Source: Candidatus Gastranaerophilales bacterium (GTDB taxonomy: Bacteria; Cyanobacteriota; Vampirovibrionia; Gastranaerophilales; Gastranaerophilaceae). From it: DNA of 64,000 bases. The translations under genes and the position numbers were made by a program. Numbering within the stretch: position 1 is the stretch's first letter; every line of letters starts with the position of its first letter. The notes under the pieces are model-generated. The model saw nothing but the letters and a program-made list of their open reading frames with translations, was not told the origin of the DNA and searched no databases. The stretch covers positions 112,794-176,793 of the forward strand of contig CALVEN010000004.1 of assembly GCA_944326585.1 (NCBI GenBank), written 5' to 3'. Of the stretch, positions 18,300 through 27,176 are shown in pieces.

Positions 18300-19244
18300 A
18301 TGAAAGAATTCATGAAAACCAAAAAAGTAACATACAACCTGATGTCATTCACAGGTTTCAAGTCAATGCTTCTTCTGTCGTACCTTATGGAAGCCCCGCA
18401 TTCATATGAAGAAATCAAAAAATATTTTATTGAAAATGAATTCATCCATGAATCTATTTCAATTGATACCTTGCGGGTATATATCAATTCTCTTGAAAGA
18501 CTCGGATGCGAAATCAAACGAGGCAAAAAAGCCGAAGGCTCAAAATATCGGCTGATTAAACATCCGTTTGAGTTAAAAATCACTGATACTCAAATAAAAA
18601 GTCTTATAAAAGTATTTAAAAGTCTGACAAAAACAATAGATGTCGAAGATTTGCTGTCAGTTACCAATTTTTTTGAAAAAATTTCTCAAGGAATAACAAA
18701 TCCTGATTTAAAACTCACGCTTGAAAATATTTCGCCTTTGAAAAAACTTAATCCAAAAATTCTTGAAATATTAATAAACGCATGCAGACGAAATGATGAA
18801 TTAACTATTTTGTATAATTCACCGGCATCAGGCGCGAAAGAAATTGATGTTCTTGCGGAAAAACTTACGGTTGCAAACAATAAAGTATACTTAAAAGGCA
18901 TAAGCCCGCAATACAAAGATACAAAAGTGAGCTTTCTTGTATCAAGAATAATGGAGCCGCCGGTTATAAAACTTGTAAAAACAATCCGGCAGGATATTGA
19001 ACCGCTTATTATAGGCTGTGAAATTTATGATACTAATTTGCCGCTCAAAGAAAACGAAAAAGTAATTTCACAAGATGATGAAAAACGAATGGTTGAAATA
19101 ACGTCCGATAATAAATTTTTGACATTACAGCGTATTTTGTCAATGGGCAGCAGCTGCAAAGTGCTCTACCCCGAATCTTTTAAAGATGAAATTTATTCAA
19201 CTCTGAAAAAGATGAAGGAGGAATACATTGCAGAAAAAATTTAA
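18300..19244 (+). CDS. WYL-domain transcriptional regulator (first of a tandem pair)
   Basis: A 314-residue protein with an N-terminal winged-helix region (SYEEIKKYFIE, SIDTLRVYINSLERLGCEIKR) and a C-terminal WYL domain (LTILYNSPASGAKEIDVLAE, KVYLKGISPQYK, FLVSRIMEP). WYL domains bind nucleic acid ligands and often control DNA-damage or defence genes. It is the first of two tandem WYL genes, overlapping the second by 17 bases, and both precede dnaE. The arrangement recalls PafB-PafC of actinobacteria. A TAAAAT box 6 bases before the ATG implies leaderless mRNA. Confidence 0.78.
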   Translation: MKEFMKTKKVTYNLMSFTGFKSMLLLSYLMEAPHSYEEIKKYFIENEFIHESISIDTLRVYINSLERLGCEIKRGKKAEGSKYRLIKHPFELKITDTQIKSLIKVFKSLTKTIDVEDLLSVTNFFEKISQGITNPDLKLTLENISPLKKLNPKILEILINACRRNDELTILYNSPASGAKEIDVLAEKLTVANNKVYLKGISPQYKDTKVSFLVSRIMEPPVIKLVKTIRQDIEPLIIGCEIYDTNLPLKENEKVISQDDEKRMVEITSDNKFLTLQRILSMGSSCKVLYPESFKDEIYSTLKKMKEEYIAEKI

Positions 19245-20142
19245 AGAAAAATATAACGAAAGCTGCATAAAAATATTTACGCTCTATAAACTGCTTTATG
19301 AAGACAGGGCGAACTATAATGATGTAATGAAAATTTTCACCGAAGATGAAAACGACAAAGAACATGTAACTTTAAACAAATATTTAAACACATTAAAAGT
19401 TTTCGGCATTAAAGTCAAAAAAGAAAAGAAAAAATTCGTATTATTGAATAACTCTTTCGGGATTAACTTTGATGTGGATGACGTCAAATCAGTCAATCTT
19501 TTTGAACATTTTGCGAAAATTCTACCGAACGGCAAAACAAAAAATAATCTGGAATCGTTTTTACAAATGATAATTTCAAGATTTGATGACAAAACAAATG
19601 AACTATATGCGACAATGAATTCCACAAACAATTCCGACTATTCTTTTTATTATGACGGTTTAAGAAGTCAAATAGAAAAATGTGAAAAAGTTTGTCAGGA
19701 TAATCTGAATATTGAAATCAAATATATGGATAAAGGCAAAATTGAACACGCTTATGCCAAAGCAAAGCAGATGATTTATGACAACAAAAACGCATACCTG
19801 CAAATCTATAAATTGCAGGATAACCAGCTTGAAAACATTCTGCTGCCAAACATATTGAGCGTTGAACAGTCCAGCAATGTTGAAAATCCTAAAGAATTCG
19901 CACCTACCGTAACTTACAAAATTAAAGGCAGACTTGCAAAAGCTTATAATTTAAAAGAATCCGAATACGTGAGCGAAATTCTTGAAGACGGTTCAAAAAT
20001 AATCGTTAACAAAAATGAACCCACTGAACAACTTTTAAAAAGATTAATACGTTATAACACGGAATGCATAATTATGGCACCTGTTTATCTTAAAAATAAA
20101 ATGATGGATATGATAAACAACACCCTCAAAAATTACGAATAG
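19228..20142 (+). CDS. WYL-domain protein (second of a tandem pair)
   Basis: A 304-residue paralogue of the preceding gene. The N-terminal part is helix-turn-helix-like (TLNKYLNTLKVFGIKVKKEK) and the C-terminal part a diverged WYL domain (LNIEIKYMDKGKIEHAYAKA, AYLQIYKLQ, LLPNILSVEQ). The start is a TTG at 19228, supported by AAGGAGG seven bases upstream. The overlap with the first WYL gene suggests a fixed ratio of the two products, consistent with a heterodimer; this is inference. Confidence 0.7.
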   Translation: MQKKFKEKYNESCIKIFTLYKLLYEDRANYNDVMKIFTEDENDKEHVTLNKYLNTLKVFGIKVKKEKKKFVLLNNSFGINFDVDDVKSVNLFEHFAKILPNGKTKNNLESFLQMIISRFDDKTNELYATMNSTNNSDYSFYYDGLRSQIEKCEKVCQDNLNIEIKYMDKGKIEHAYAKAKQMIYDNKNAYLQIYKLQDNQLENILLPNILSVEQSSNVENPKEFAPTVTYKIKGRLAKAYNLKESEYVSEILEDGSKIIVNKNEPTEQLLKRLIRYNTECIIMAPVYLKNKMMDMINNTLKNYE

Positions 20143-20204
20143 AATTCCGCAATTTTTTTTAACATTAAAAGTATTTTAAATTAATGCATGCTAACATAAT
20201 ATGT

Positions 20205-23200
20205 ATGACATACGTACCATTGCATTTACACAGCGAATATTCACTGTTGGACGGGGCAATAAGGGTAAAAGAATTATGCGAATTTGCAAAAGCAAATAAC
20301 ATGCCTGCCGTTGCAATAACCGACCACGGTGTTATGTATTCTGCAATAGAATTTTACAGAGTTGCGAAAGAAACAGGAATAAAAGCCCTTATCGGATGTG
20401 AATTTTACGTACACGACGGCGATATTCACGAAAAAAATCCGTCCCACAACCCATTATACCACCTTGTTTTGATAGCTAAAGACAAAACAGGCTACATGAA
20501 CCTTGTAAAACTGGTTTCTATCGCACACTGCGAGGGTATGTACTATAAACCCAGAATAAATTTTGAACTTCTTGAAAAATACCACGAAGGACTAATATGC
20601 ACATCTGCCTGCCTTGGCGGAGAAGTTCTGCAAAACTTGCTAAAAAAGAATTACGAAGGCGCAAAAGCCGTTGCGCAGAAATACAAAGATTTATTCGGCG
20701 AAGATTATTATATTGAACTTCAGGACCACGGACTTGACGAACAAAAACGAACAAATCCAGACTTAATTAAAATAGCAAAAGAACTTAATATAAAAATGGT
20801 CATTACAAATGACTCACACTATTTAAGAAAAGAAGATGCGGACTGGCATGATACACTGCTGTGCCTGCAAACAAACGCGCTAAAAGATGAGCCGAACAGA
20901 TTTCACTTTCCTAATAATGAATTCTACTTAAAAACTCCTGACGAACTGAGAGATGCATTCCGCTGGATGGACAGCGAAATGTTTGATGAATGCATAAAAA
21001 ACACGGTTGATATAGCAGAAAAATGCCACCTGACACTTTTAGGCGACAAAAGCCCGCTTCCGCATTATGAAGTGCCGAAAGGACATACCGTTGAAAGCTA
21101 TCTTGACTTAAAAGTTCACGAAGGTTTGAAAAAACGTTACGGAGAAATCCCGCCAGAGATTGAAAAACGTGTAAAATATGAACTCGGAATAATTGAACAA
21201 ATGGGATTTTCCGCATACTTTTTAATCACATGGGATTTTATCCATTTTGCCAAAACCCACGACATACCTGTTGGTCCCGGCAGAGGGTCGGCAGCAGGGT
21301 CTGTTGTTGCTTATGCACTTGAAATAACGGATTTGGATCCGATTGAACATCACCTGTTGTTTGAAAGATTTTTGAACCCGGAAAGATACAGCATGCCCGA
21401 TGTTGATATAGACTTTTGTATTGAACGCAGGGGAGAAGTTATAGATTACGTAACCCAAAAATACGGCGAAGATAAAGTTTGCCAGATTATAACCTTTGGA
21501 ACTTATGCTGCAAAAGCCGCTTTAAAAGGTGTCGCAAGAGTTCTTGACATACCTTTTGCACGAAGCAATTACCTTTCTTCATTAATCCCGTCGGAACCCA
21601 AAGCAAAAATTGAAGACGCACTCCAGCCCGGCATGGAGCTTAAAAAACTTTATGATGAAGATCCGGAAGTTAAAAAACTTGTGGATATGGCGCAAAAAAT
21701 CGAAGGAATAAAAAACAATGTCGGCACCCACGCGGCAGGTGTAATTATCGCACACAAACCGCTAAATGAAATCGTGCCTGTTCAGCCTTCAAAAGACGGA
21801 ATTATCGTAACAGAATATCCGATGGCGGATTTGGAAAAACTCGGGCTGTTAAAAATGGACTTTTTGGGATTAAGAAACCTCACAATGATTTCAAAAACCA
21901 TGAAATTAATCAAAAAGCGCCGCGGCATAGAATTTGATATAAACAAAATTCCTCTGGATGACAAACCGACCTATGAGATGCTTTCAGAAGGGGATACCGA
22001 CGGAGTTTTCCAGCTTGAATCCGCCGGTATGAAACGACTTGTAAAAGATTTAAAACCGGACGTATTTGAAGATTTGGGCGCACTTGTGGCACTATTCAGA
22101 CCCGGACCTCTGGAATCCGGCATGGTTGAAGATTTTGTAAAAAGGAAACACGGTGAACAAAAAATAACATACGCACACCCGTTATTGGAACCTGTATTAA
22201 AAGATACCTACGGAACAATTGTATATCAGGAACAAATTATGCAGGTATTTCAGGTGCTTGCGGATTATACATTGGGTCAAGCAGACATGGTACGCCGTAT
22301 GATGGGTAAGAAAAAGCTTGACGAAATGGCGCAGCAGAAAGGCAAATTCATAGAAGGTGCCGCACGGCACGGGATGAATGCTAAAGATGCGGCAGCATTG
22401 TTTGAACAGATTGAAAAATTTGCATCATACTGCTTTAACAGATCGCACTCAGCGGCTTATGCGTTTGTGGCATATCAGACGGCATACCTGAAATGCCACT
22501 ACAAGGTAGAATATTTATCATGTCTTTTGTCAAGTGTTTCAGGGGATCAGGACAAAACACAATTATACATAGAAGAAGCCCAGAAAAACGGCATAAAAGT
22601 TATGCCGCCGGATATCAACAAATCCTATGCGGAATTTGCGCCAGACGGAGATAACATAAGATTTGGACTTGCTTCCATAAAACAGGTCGGCGATATTGTT
22701 GTAGAAAGCATTATAAAAGAACGGGAAGAAAACGGCGAATTTAAATCGATTTATGATTTTTGCAAAAGAGTTGATCCCAAATGTACCAATAAACGCGTGC
22801 TTGAAGGCTTGATAAAATCCGGAGCATTTTCAAATATAGAAAAAAGCCGAAAACAGCTTCTTGAGAATATGGAATACATAGTTGCAACGGCGAATAAAGA
22901 AGCACAGGCAAAAGAGCTGGGACAGGTAAGCCTTTTTGCGGGATTAGAGGATAACGAAGATTTTTCGGGTACACAATTCCAGCTTGCGGGAAGTGATGAA
23001 GAATTTGACCAGCGCCAGCTGCAAATTTTCGAAAAAGAATTTCTGGGATTTTACGTAACCAGCCACCCGCTTTCAACAATTCGGGACAAATTACCGTTTT
23101 TAATGACGCATAAAATTTCAGAGATACCGGAATTGCCGAATGACAAAGTGGTAACCATTTGCGGTCTAATAACAACAACAAGGCAAATTCCGACGAAAAA

Positions 23201-23672
23201 AGATCCGACAAAATTCATCAGATTTGTAACGGTTGAGGATTTGTCCGGAAAAATTGAAACAATATGCTTTAACGGAAAAATTGCGGAATTCGGTACATTT
23301 TTAGAGCCTGAACAAAGGGTAATAATTTCAGGCAAAGTAAACAGACGCAACGAAGAAGAAGCCCCGTCCGTCATAATTGACAGTGTTAAGCCTGTTGATA
23401 ACTCAAATATTTTCACAATAGTATTAAAAGACGAGTTAAAATATGAGGAGCTTGTATTATTAAAACAAATTTTATGCAAATATGCAGGTTCAGACCCTGT
23501 AATGTTAAAATTAAGGGATGAACTTGGCGAGGTCAAAATTCTTACTGCATCAATGTTCTGGGTAGATTCTTGCAATGATCTGGTAAATGAAATTGAACAC
23601 AGATTTAAGGACAGAATTGCAGTAAACATAAAGTCATTGGACAACAATACGGAAGAAACGGCGGCAGCATAA
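20205..23672 (+). CDS. dnaE: DNA polymerase III subunit alpha
   Basis: An 1155-residue replicative polymerase. It begins with the PHP domain (VPLHLHSEYSLLDGA, ITDHGVMY), followed by the family C palm with the catalytic Asp motif MPDVDIDFCIERRGE and PVGPGRGSAAGSVV, the fingers (YQEQIMQVFQ, MVRRMMGKKK), a helix-hairpin-helix region and a C-terminal OB fold (VTICGLITTTRQIPTKK). I chose ATG 20205 because family members begin just before VPLHLHSEYS; an in-frame ATG at 20184 would add seven residues. A TAACATAAT element lies directly upstream. Confidence 0.96.
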   Translation: MTYVPLHLHSEYSLLDGAIRVKELCEFAKANNMPAVAITDHGVMYSAIEFYRVAKETGIKALIGCEFYVHDGDIHEKNPSHNPLYHLVLIAKDKTGYMNLVKLVSIAHCEGMYYKPRINFELLEKYHEGLICTSACLGGEVLQNLLKKNYEGAKAVAQKYKDLFGEDYYIELQDHGLDEQKRTNPDLIKIAKELNIKMVITNDSHYLRKEDADWHDTLLCLQTNALKDEPNRFHFPNNEFYLKTPDELRDAFRWMDSEMFDECIKNTVDIAEKCHLTLLGDKSPLPHYEVPKGHTVESYLDLKVHEGLKKRYGEIPPEIEKRVKYELGIIEQMGFSAYFLITWDFIHFAKTHDIPVGPGRGSAAGSVVAYALEITDLDPIEHHLLFERFLNPERYSMPDVDIDFCIERRGEVIDYVTQKYGEDKVCQIITFGTYAAKAALKGVARVLDIPFARSNYLSSLIPSEPKAKIEDALQPGMELKKLYDEDPEVKKLVDMAQKIEGIKNNVGTHAAGVIIAHKPLNEIVPVQPSKDGIIVTEYPMADLEKLGLLKMDFLGLRNLTMISKTMKLIKKRRGIEFDINKIPLDDKPTYEMLSEGDTDGVFQLESAGMKRLVKDLKPDVFEDLGALVALFRPGPLESGMVEDFVKRKHGEQKITYAHPLLEPVLKDTYGTIVYQEQIMQVFQVLADYTLGQADMVRRMMGKKKLDEMAQQKGKFIEGAARHGMNAKDAAALFEQIEKFASYCFNRSHSAAYAFVAYQTAYLKCHYKVEYLSCLLSSVSGDQDKTQLYIEEAQKNGIKVMPPDINKSYAEFAPDGDNIRFGLASIKQVGDIVVESIIKEREENGEFKSIYDFCKRVDPKCTNKRVLEGLIKSGAFSNIEKSRKQLLENMEYIVATANKEAQAKELGQVSLFAGLEDNEDFSGTQFQLAGSDEEFDQRQLQIFEKEFLGFYVTSHPLSTIRDKLPFLMTHKISEIPELPNDKVVTICGLITTTRQIPTKKDPTKFIRFVTVEDLSGKIETICFNGKIAEFGTFLEPEQRVIISGKVNRRNEEEAPSVIIDSVKPVDNSNIFTIVLKDELKYEELVLLKQILCKYAGSDPVMLKLRDELGEVKILTASMFWVDSCNDLVNEIEHRFKDRIAVNIKSLDNNTEETAAA

Positions 23673-23681
23673 AAAAAACAC

Positions 23682-23709
23682 TTGCAAAAAAAAATTGCTC
23701 ATGTATAAT
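23682..23709 (+). promoter_or_regulatory. Promoter of tRNA-Gly
   Basis: TTGCAA (23682-23687) and a perfect TATAAT (23704-23709) are spaced by 16 bases. The tRNA begins 19 bases after the -10. Confidence 0.65.
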
Positions 23710-23728
23710 AAAAATACGGCAAAAAAAT

Positions 23729-23803
23729 GCGGGGGTAATTCAGTGGTAGAATGCTTCCTTGCCAAGGAAGATGTCGCGAGTTCGAGCCTCGTCTCCCGCT
23801 CCA
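23729..23803 (+). tRNA. tRNA-Gly (GCC), CCA present
   Basis: A full cloverleaf: acceptor GCGGGGG pairs with CTCCCGC, anticodon stem CTTCC/GGAAG with loop TTGCCAA giving anticodon GCC, and the T loop TTCGAGC. The mature end with discriminator U is 23800; the next three bases are CCA, which no other tRNA in the window has. A terminator hairpin follows within a few bases. Confidence 0.95.
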
Positions 23804-23804
23804 T

Positions 23805-23835
23805 AAAAAAGCTCCACCATAGGTGGGGCTTTTTT
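23805..23835 (+). terminator. Rho-independent terminator after tRNA-Gly
   Basis: The A-tract and GCTCCACC pair with GGTGGGGC followed by six T, with a three-base loop. Confidence 0.85.
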
Positions 23836-23881
23836 ATGGACAGAGATAATGGCAGAATCTCGCCAATTGCGCAGTTTCGCA

Positions 23882-23956
23882 CGAGCGAGCTGGGACTGAA
23901 GCGCTTTTGCGGTTGTATTGAAATTAGCAAAACGCGAAATGCCGTTAAACGCGAGA
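23882..23956 (+). repeat. Dispersed 75-bp repeat, copy A (downstream of tRNA-Gly)
   Basis: About 90% identical to 26187-26265, which also lies just downstream of a tRNA terminator. Both start CGAGCGAGCT, contain an inverted pair (GCTTTTGC ... GCAAAACGC), and end AATGCCGTTAAACGCGAG. Related ends are seen at 35619-35681 and, inverted, at 32581-32620. No coding potential is apparent. Confidence 0.8.
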
Positions 23957-24046
23957 ATACAGCCTCGTCTTGATTACTTTTTTAATAAAATTTACAAACA
24001 AGACTTTTTAGTCAAAATATTTTAGAATAATATTTAAGGAGAGGCT

Positions 24047-25792
24047 ATGAAAAGATTTAAAAAGATTAAAAATCTAAAACCGATACTTTTAACGATTTTA
24101 ATTTGTTTATGCGTTATTTACGGTGTATTATTTATAAAAAACAATAATTATATAACCTTATATATAAGCCCCGAAACAAATACAAGTACTTATCCGTATA
24201 TTTCTAAAGTTTCAAACAAAATTAACAAGGTATTATTTGAAGCAGCAAAGAATTTACGTACAAACTGTCCTGATGCAAAAATCGTATACACAAACGGCTT
24301 TGGCTCGGGCTTTTTAAAAAATAATATTACCTCAAGCGACTATGACTACAGCGCAGGTGTATACTTAGGGAAATACGAATATAACGGTTCAAATTCGCAA
24401 GAACTTGCAAATAAAATTCTAAAAAACATTTATTTTTATCAGGCAAATATATACAGCATTGCTAAAAGTTCCGGCGAAGGCTTCTATATTGAAAAGCCGC
24501 CGTTACAAAAAGCATCGGACGCCGGCTTAATGGCAGCTTCAATACAAAAAGCATTAAAGGGAACTCCCTACAGTATGAAACTTCAAAATACCGTATTTTT
24601 GCTCAAACCTGATGAAATTATTCTTCCGAATTATAATGTGATGAGGATATACAACAAAGATATTTCATACTATCCGGAATACCGGAAAATACTGAGAGAA
24701 TTAACTGCCAATATAGATTATTACATTGATATAACCGACACCCAAAACGGTAAAACTCGCCATATAGCTTTAATCACCTGCACAGCTAACGGTCAACGCC
24801 CGTATCAAATTGAATTCAGGCATTTTGTACCAAATATTTATACAAACATAAGTTCATTTAACTATGCAAAAAATATTACAAATAACCTTGACGATGATGA
24901 ATACTTTAACCTTATTCTGACAAATTATTTTCACCATTTCAAATTATTATCGTACGGGAACAGCCAATTATCCGAGAATCCGTTAAAAGCAGTCAAACGT
25001 CTTTTGCAATGCGCAGATATTTTAACGCCTGTTCTGCCGAAAGATTCTGCCGAACAAATTAAAACGAATTCATACAACATCATAAAAAGCACGACAATTG
25101 CGCTTATTAATGACTATTACACGGCAAATGAAATTCTTTATAAAATTACGGAAACAAAAAGTTTTTACGACGAACTTGAAAAAAATAAAGAAGTTTCCGG
25201 ACATATACAAAACATGGAAAGCATATTAAACGGAATGATTAACGATCCTGAAATACAATACGGCGAATTAAAACCGCTGTTTGAATACCAAAGAGATATA
25301 TCCCACGCCAAAACAAACATTTCCGCATTACAAAACATTATCAAAAATAAATATTCCGACACAAATCATTATATAGAAAAATTAATGTTTGCAAAAATGC
25401 CTGACAATAAAAAATTAGGCATACACATAACCTACTTAAACAAAGTTCTGGAAGCAGCAGGAATTTACAATATAAAACTTTATAAAAACAATAACGACCA
25501 CATATATATATTCAAAGATAACTTTACCGCAGGACTGAACCTTAAGACAATAAATCAACTGAATATAATAAACGGTGATAACACACGTATATATGACAAC
25601 AACACAAAATTTGAATTTATGAATCCTGAGGATTTCTATGGTGACACAAAACAACTTTCATACGGATGGATAACAAACAGACAAACGACATTACAAAATA
25701 CAATATATAAGGATTTAATGGAATATATAATAAAAGACAAATCCCGTTATCACCTTAGAATAAGGCTTGGAATACAGAGAAAAAACTCTTGA
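24047..25792 (+). CDS. Membrane-anchored protein of unknown function (581 aa)
   Basis: I do not recognise this protein. After a basic start (MKRFKKIKNLK) there is one hydrophobic segment (about residues 11-31, PILLTILICLCVIYGVLFI), so it is anchored with most of the chain outside the cytoplasm. The body is rich in Asn, Tyr, Ile and Lys. A segment near residue 85 (FGSGF followed by SSDYDYSAGV) faintly resembles the GS...DxD core of nucleotidyltransferases, but I would not assign that fold. Start supported by AAGGAGAGG. It lies between two tRNA loci, and the promoter of the tRNA cluster overlaps its stop codon. Confidence 0.8.
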   Translation: MKRFKKIKNLKPILLTILICLCVIYGVLFIKNNNYITLYISPETNTSTYPYISKVSNKINKVLFEAAKNLRTNCPDAKIVYTNGFGSGFLKNNITSSDYDYSAGVYLGKYEYNGSNSQELANKILKNIYFYQANIYSIAKSSGEGFYIEKPPLQKASDAGLMAASIQKALKGTPYSMKLQNTVFLLKPDEIILPNYNVMRIYNKDISYYPEYRKILRELTANIDYYIDITDTQNGKTRHIALITCTANGQRPYQIEFRHFVPNIYTNISSFNYAKNITNNLDDDEYFNLILTNYFHHFKLLSYGNSQLSENPLKAVKRLLQCADILTPVLPKDSAEQIKTNSYNIIKSTTIALINDYYTANEILYKITETKSFYDELEKNKEVSGHIQNMESILNGMINDPEIQYGELKPLFEYQRDISHAKTNISALQNIIKNKYSDTNHYIEKLMFAKMPDNKKLGIHITYLNKVLEAAGIYNIKLYKNNNDHIYIFKDNFTAGLNLKTINQLNIINGDNTRIYDNNTKFEFMNPEDFYGDTKQLSYGWITNRQTTLQNTIYKDLMEYIIKDKSRYHLRIRLGIQRKNS

Positions 25793-25817
25793 CATAAGAT
25801 TATGTTCTTAATAGAAT
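25789..25817 (+). promoter_or_regulatory. Promoter of the Thr-Thr-Tyr tRNA cluster
   Basis: A perfect TTGACA (25789-25794) and TAGAAT (25812-25817) with a 17-base spacer. It overlaps the stop of the preceding gene and ends 12 bases before the first tRNA. Confidence 0.85.
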
Positions 25818-25829
25818 AAGACATGTGAC

Positions 25830-25901
25830 GCCGGCATAGCTCAACGGTAGAGCAACGGTTTTGTAAACCGTAGGTTGTAGGTTCGATTCCTATTGCCGGC
25901 T
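25830..25901 (+). tRNA. tRNA-Thr (TGT)
   Basis: Acceptor GCCGGCA pairs with TGCCGGC; anticodon stem ACGGT/ACCGT holds the loop with anticodon TGT; the T loop is GTTCGATTCC. First gene of a three-tRNA cluster. No CCA is encoded. Confidence 0.95.
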
Positions 25902-25914
25902 ATTTGCCTAACAA

Positions 25915-25986
<72 letters not shown>

Positions 25987-26022
25987 GATTTAAAAACCTC
26001 TGAGCAAATGACAACTAAATAC

Positions 26023-26105
26023 GGGTAGGTGCCCGAGTGGCTAAAGGGAGCAGACTGTAAATCTGCCGTCGCGAGACTACGGTGGTTCGAATCCACCCCT
26101 GCCCA
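26023..26105 (+). tRNA. tRNA-Tyr (GTA)
   Basis: An 83-base class II tRNA with a long variable arm (CGTCGCGAGACTACGG region). Acceptor GGGTAGG pairs with CCTGCCC; anticodon stem CAGAC/ATCTG region with anticodon GTA; T arm GGTTCGAATCC. Last gene of the cluster and followed by a terminator. Confidence 0.94.
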
Positions 26106-26110
26106 AATAA

Positions 26111-26145
26111 AATAAGGATAGATTCTTTCTATCCTTATTTTATTT
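26111..26145 (+). terminator. Rho-independent terminator after the tRNA cluster
   Basis: AATAAGGATAG (26111-26121) pairs perfectly with CTATCCTTATT (26129-26139), followed by a T-rich run. It is symmetric and might work in both directions. Confidence 0.8.
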
Positions 26146-26186
26146 TAACGGGGAATGATAAGAAACACTTTTTTGTGGTTCGAGCG

Positions 26187-26265
26187 CGAGCGAGCTAAGG
26201 CTGGAGCGCTTTTGCGGTTGTGTTGAAATTAGCAAAACGCGGAATGCCGTTAAACGCGAGCAAGA
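26187..26265 (+). repeat. Dispersed 75-bp repeat, copy B (downstream of tRNA-Tyr)
   Basis: See copy A at 23882-23956; the middle and right parts are almost identical. As with copy A it follows a tRNA terminator. It ends just before the convergent membrane-protein gene at 26276. Confidence 0.8.
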
Positions 26266-26275
26266 TAAATTATGA

Positions 26276-26725
26276 TTATTTTATTTTTATAATTATTTTT
26301 ATACAAAGTGATACGAAAAGTAATAAATATATTATTAAAATAATATATGTCACCAGTCTAAAAAAATCATTCACCTGCGAAAATATCCAATATATAATAA
26401 AAATATTAAAGATATAAAAAATTATTGAAATTACTTCAAAAATTATTTTTATTATATCCGTTAATTTTTTCTTCTTAACAACAGGTACTTGATTATTGGT
26501 CAAATCATATAACATGGTAAAAAATAGTACCACACAAGAAACTGCTAAAGTAATAAACCATGGAATACCCGCCAATATATGGATAAACGGAAGATTATTC
26601 AAAAGACAAAACACTACGGGCAGAAAAAGCACCGTAATTATTATACCGCTATAAAAAGCATGGGCATAAGTTAAGGTATTCCGAAAAGAATCTAAATATT
26701 TGTCATATGTAGTAAACGTATCCAT
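26276..26725 (-). CDS. Small multi-pass membrane protein of unknown function
   Basis: A 149-residue protein with four predicted membrane segments (around residues 22-45, 50-72, 88-112 and 118-145) and a short cytoplasmic loop rich in Lys (VVKKKKLTD). No family is recognised. No ribosome site precedes it; instead TAAACT (26732-26737) lies 6 bases before the ATG, the leaderless spacing seen at other genes here. Very low GC. It could be a minor transporter-like or toxin-immunity membrane protein, but nothing specific supports either. Confidence 0.6.
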   Translation of the reverse strand: MDTFTTYDKYLDSFRNTLTYAHAFYSGIIITVLFLPVVFCLLNNLPFIHILAGIPWFITLAVSCVVLFFTMLYDLTNNQVPVVKKKKLTDIIKIIFEVISIIFYIFNIFIIYWIFSQVNDFFRLVTYIILIIYLLLFVSLCIKIIIKIK

Positions 26726-26785
26726 ATAAATAGTTTACCATTCAATTATAAACTAATCAACTTTATATTTTGTATAAATGTTGCC

Positions 26786-27103
26786 CTAATGCGTAATCAA
26801 CTTTAAACCTGTAATCCCGCACACAATCAAACTGATACACAAAAGCCTTAATGCGGTTACGGGTTCTTTAAATAAAATTATTCCCAGAATCACAGTTCCG
26901 AGTGTGCCTATTCCTGTCCAAATGGCATAAGCCGTGCCGAGCGGCAGACTTTTAAGAGCAAGTGCAAGAAAATAAAAACTTGCAACCATACAAATTATTG
27001 TAATAACAGTTGCAACAGGTTGAGTAAAACCATGCGACAGCTTTAAACCTATTGCCCAGCTTATCTCAAACAATCCTGCAATTAATAAAATAATCCATTC
27101 CAT
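26786..27103 (-). CDS. Small multidrug resistance family exporter, Gdx/SugE type
   Basis: A 105-residue four-helix SMR protein. The essential Glu is in LIAGLFEISWAIGLK, and the GTAYAIWTGIGTLGT helix is typical of the SugE/Gdx branch, which exports guanidinium rather than broad drugs. The start at 27103 (MEWIILL) is preceded by AAAGGGA and matches the family N-terminus. SMR proteins work as dual-topology dimers; no partner gene is adjacent. I see no guanidine riboswitch upstream. Confidence 0.88.
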   Translation of the reverse strand: MEWIILLIAGLFEISWAIGLKLSHGFTQPVATVITIICMVASFYFLALALKSLPLGTAYAIWTGIGTLGTVILGIILFKEPVTALRLLCISLIVCGITGLKLITH

Positions 27104-27143
27104 AATTTTCCCTTTCACTCACAAAATCTTAAAAGAAAAATTC

Positions 27144-27175
27144 AAAAAAGGTATTCCTTTCGGAATACCTTTTTT
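27144..27175 (-). terminator. Rho-independent terminator of ddh
   Basis: AAAAAAGGTATTCC (27144-27157) and GGAATACCTTTTTT (27162-27175) form a perfect stem with a four-base loop directly after the ddh stop. Confidence 0.88.
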
Positions 27176-27176
27176 A

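Noticed and set aside
22741..23647. Minus-strand frames of 156 and 198 codons opposite dnaE
   Set aside because: They are shadows of a conserved gene with no family match or start signals.
26106..26275. Prophage or integrative element at the tRNA cluster
   Set aside because: There is no integrase, no duplicated tRNA 3' end, and the sequence after the terminator is only a short dispersed repeat.
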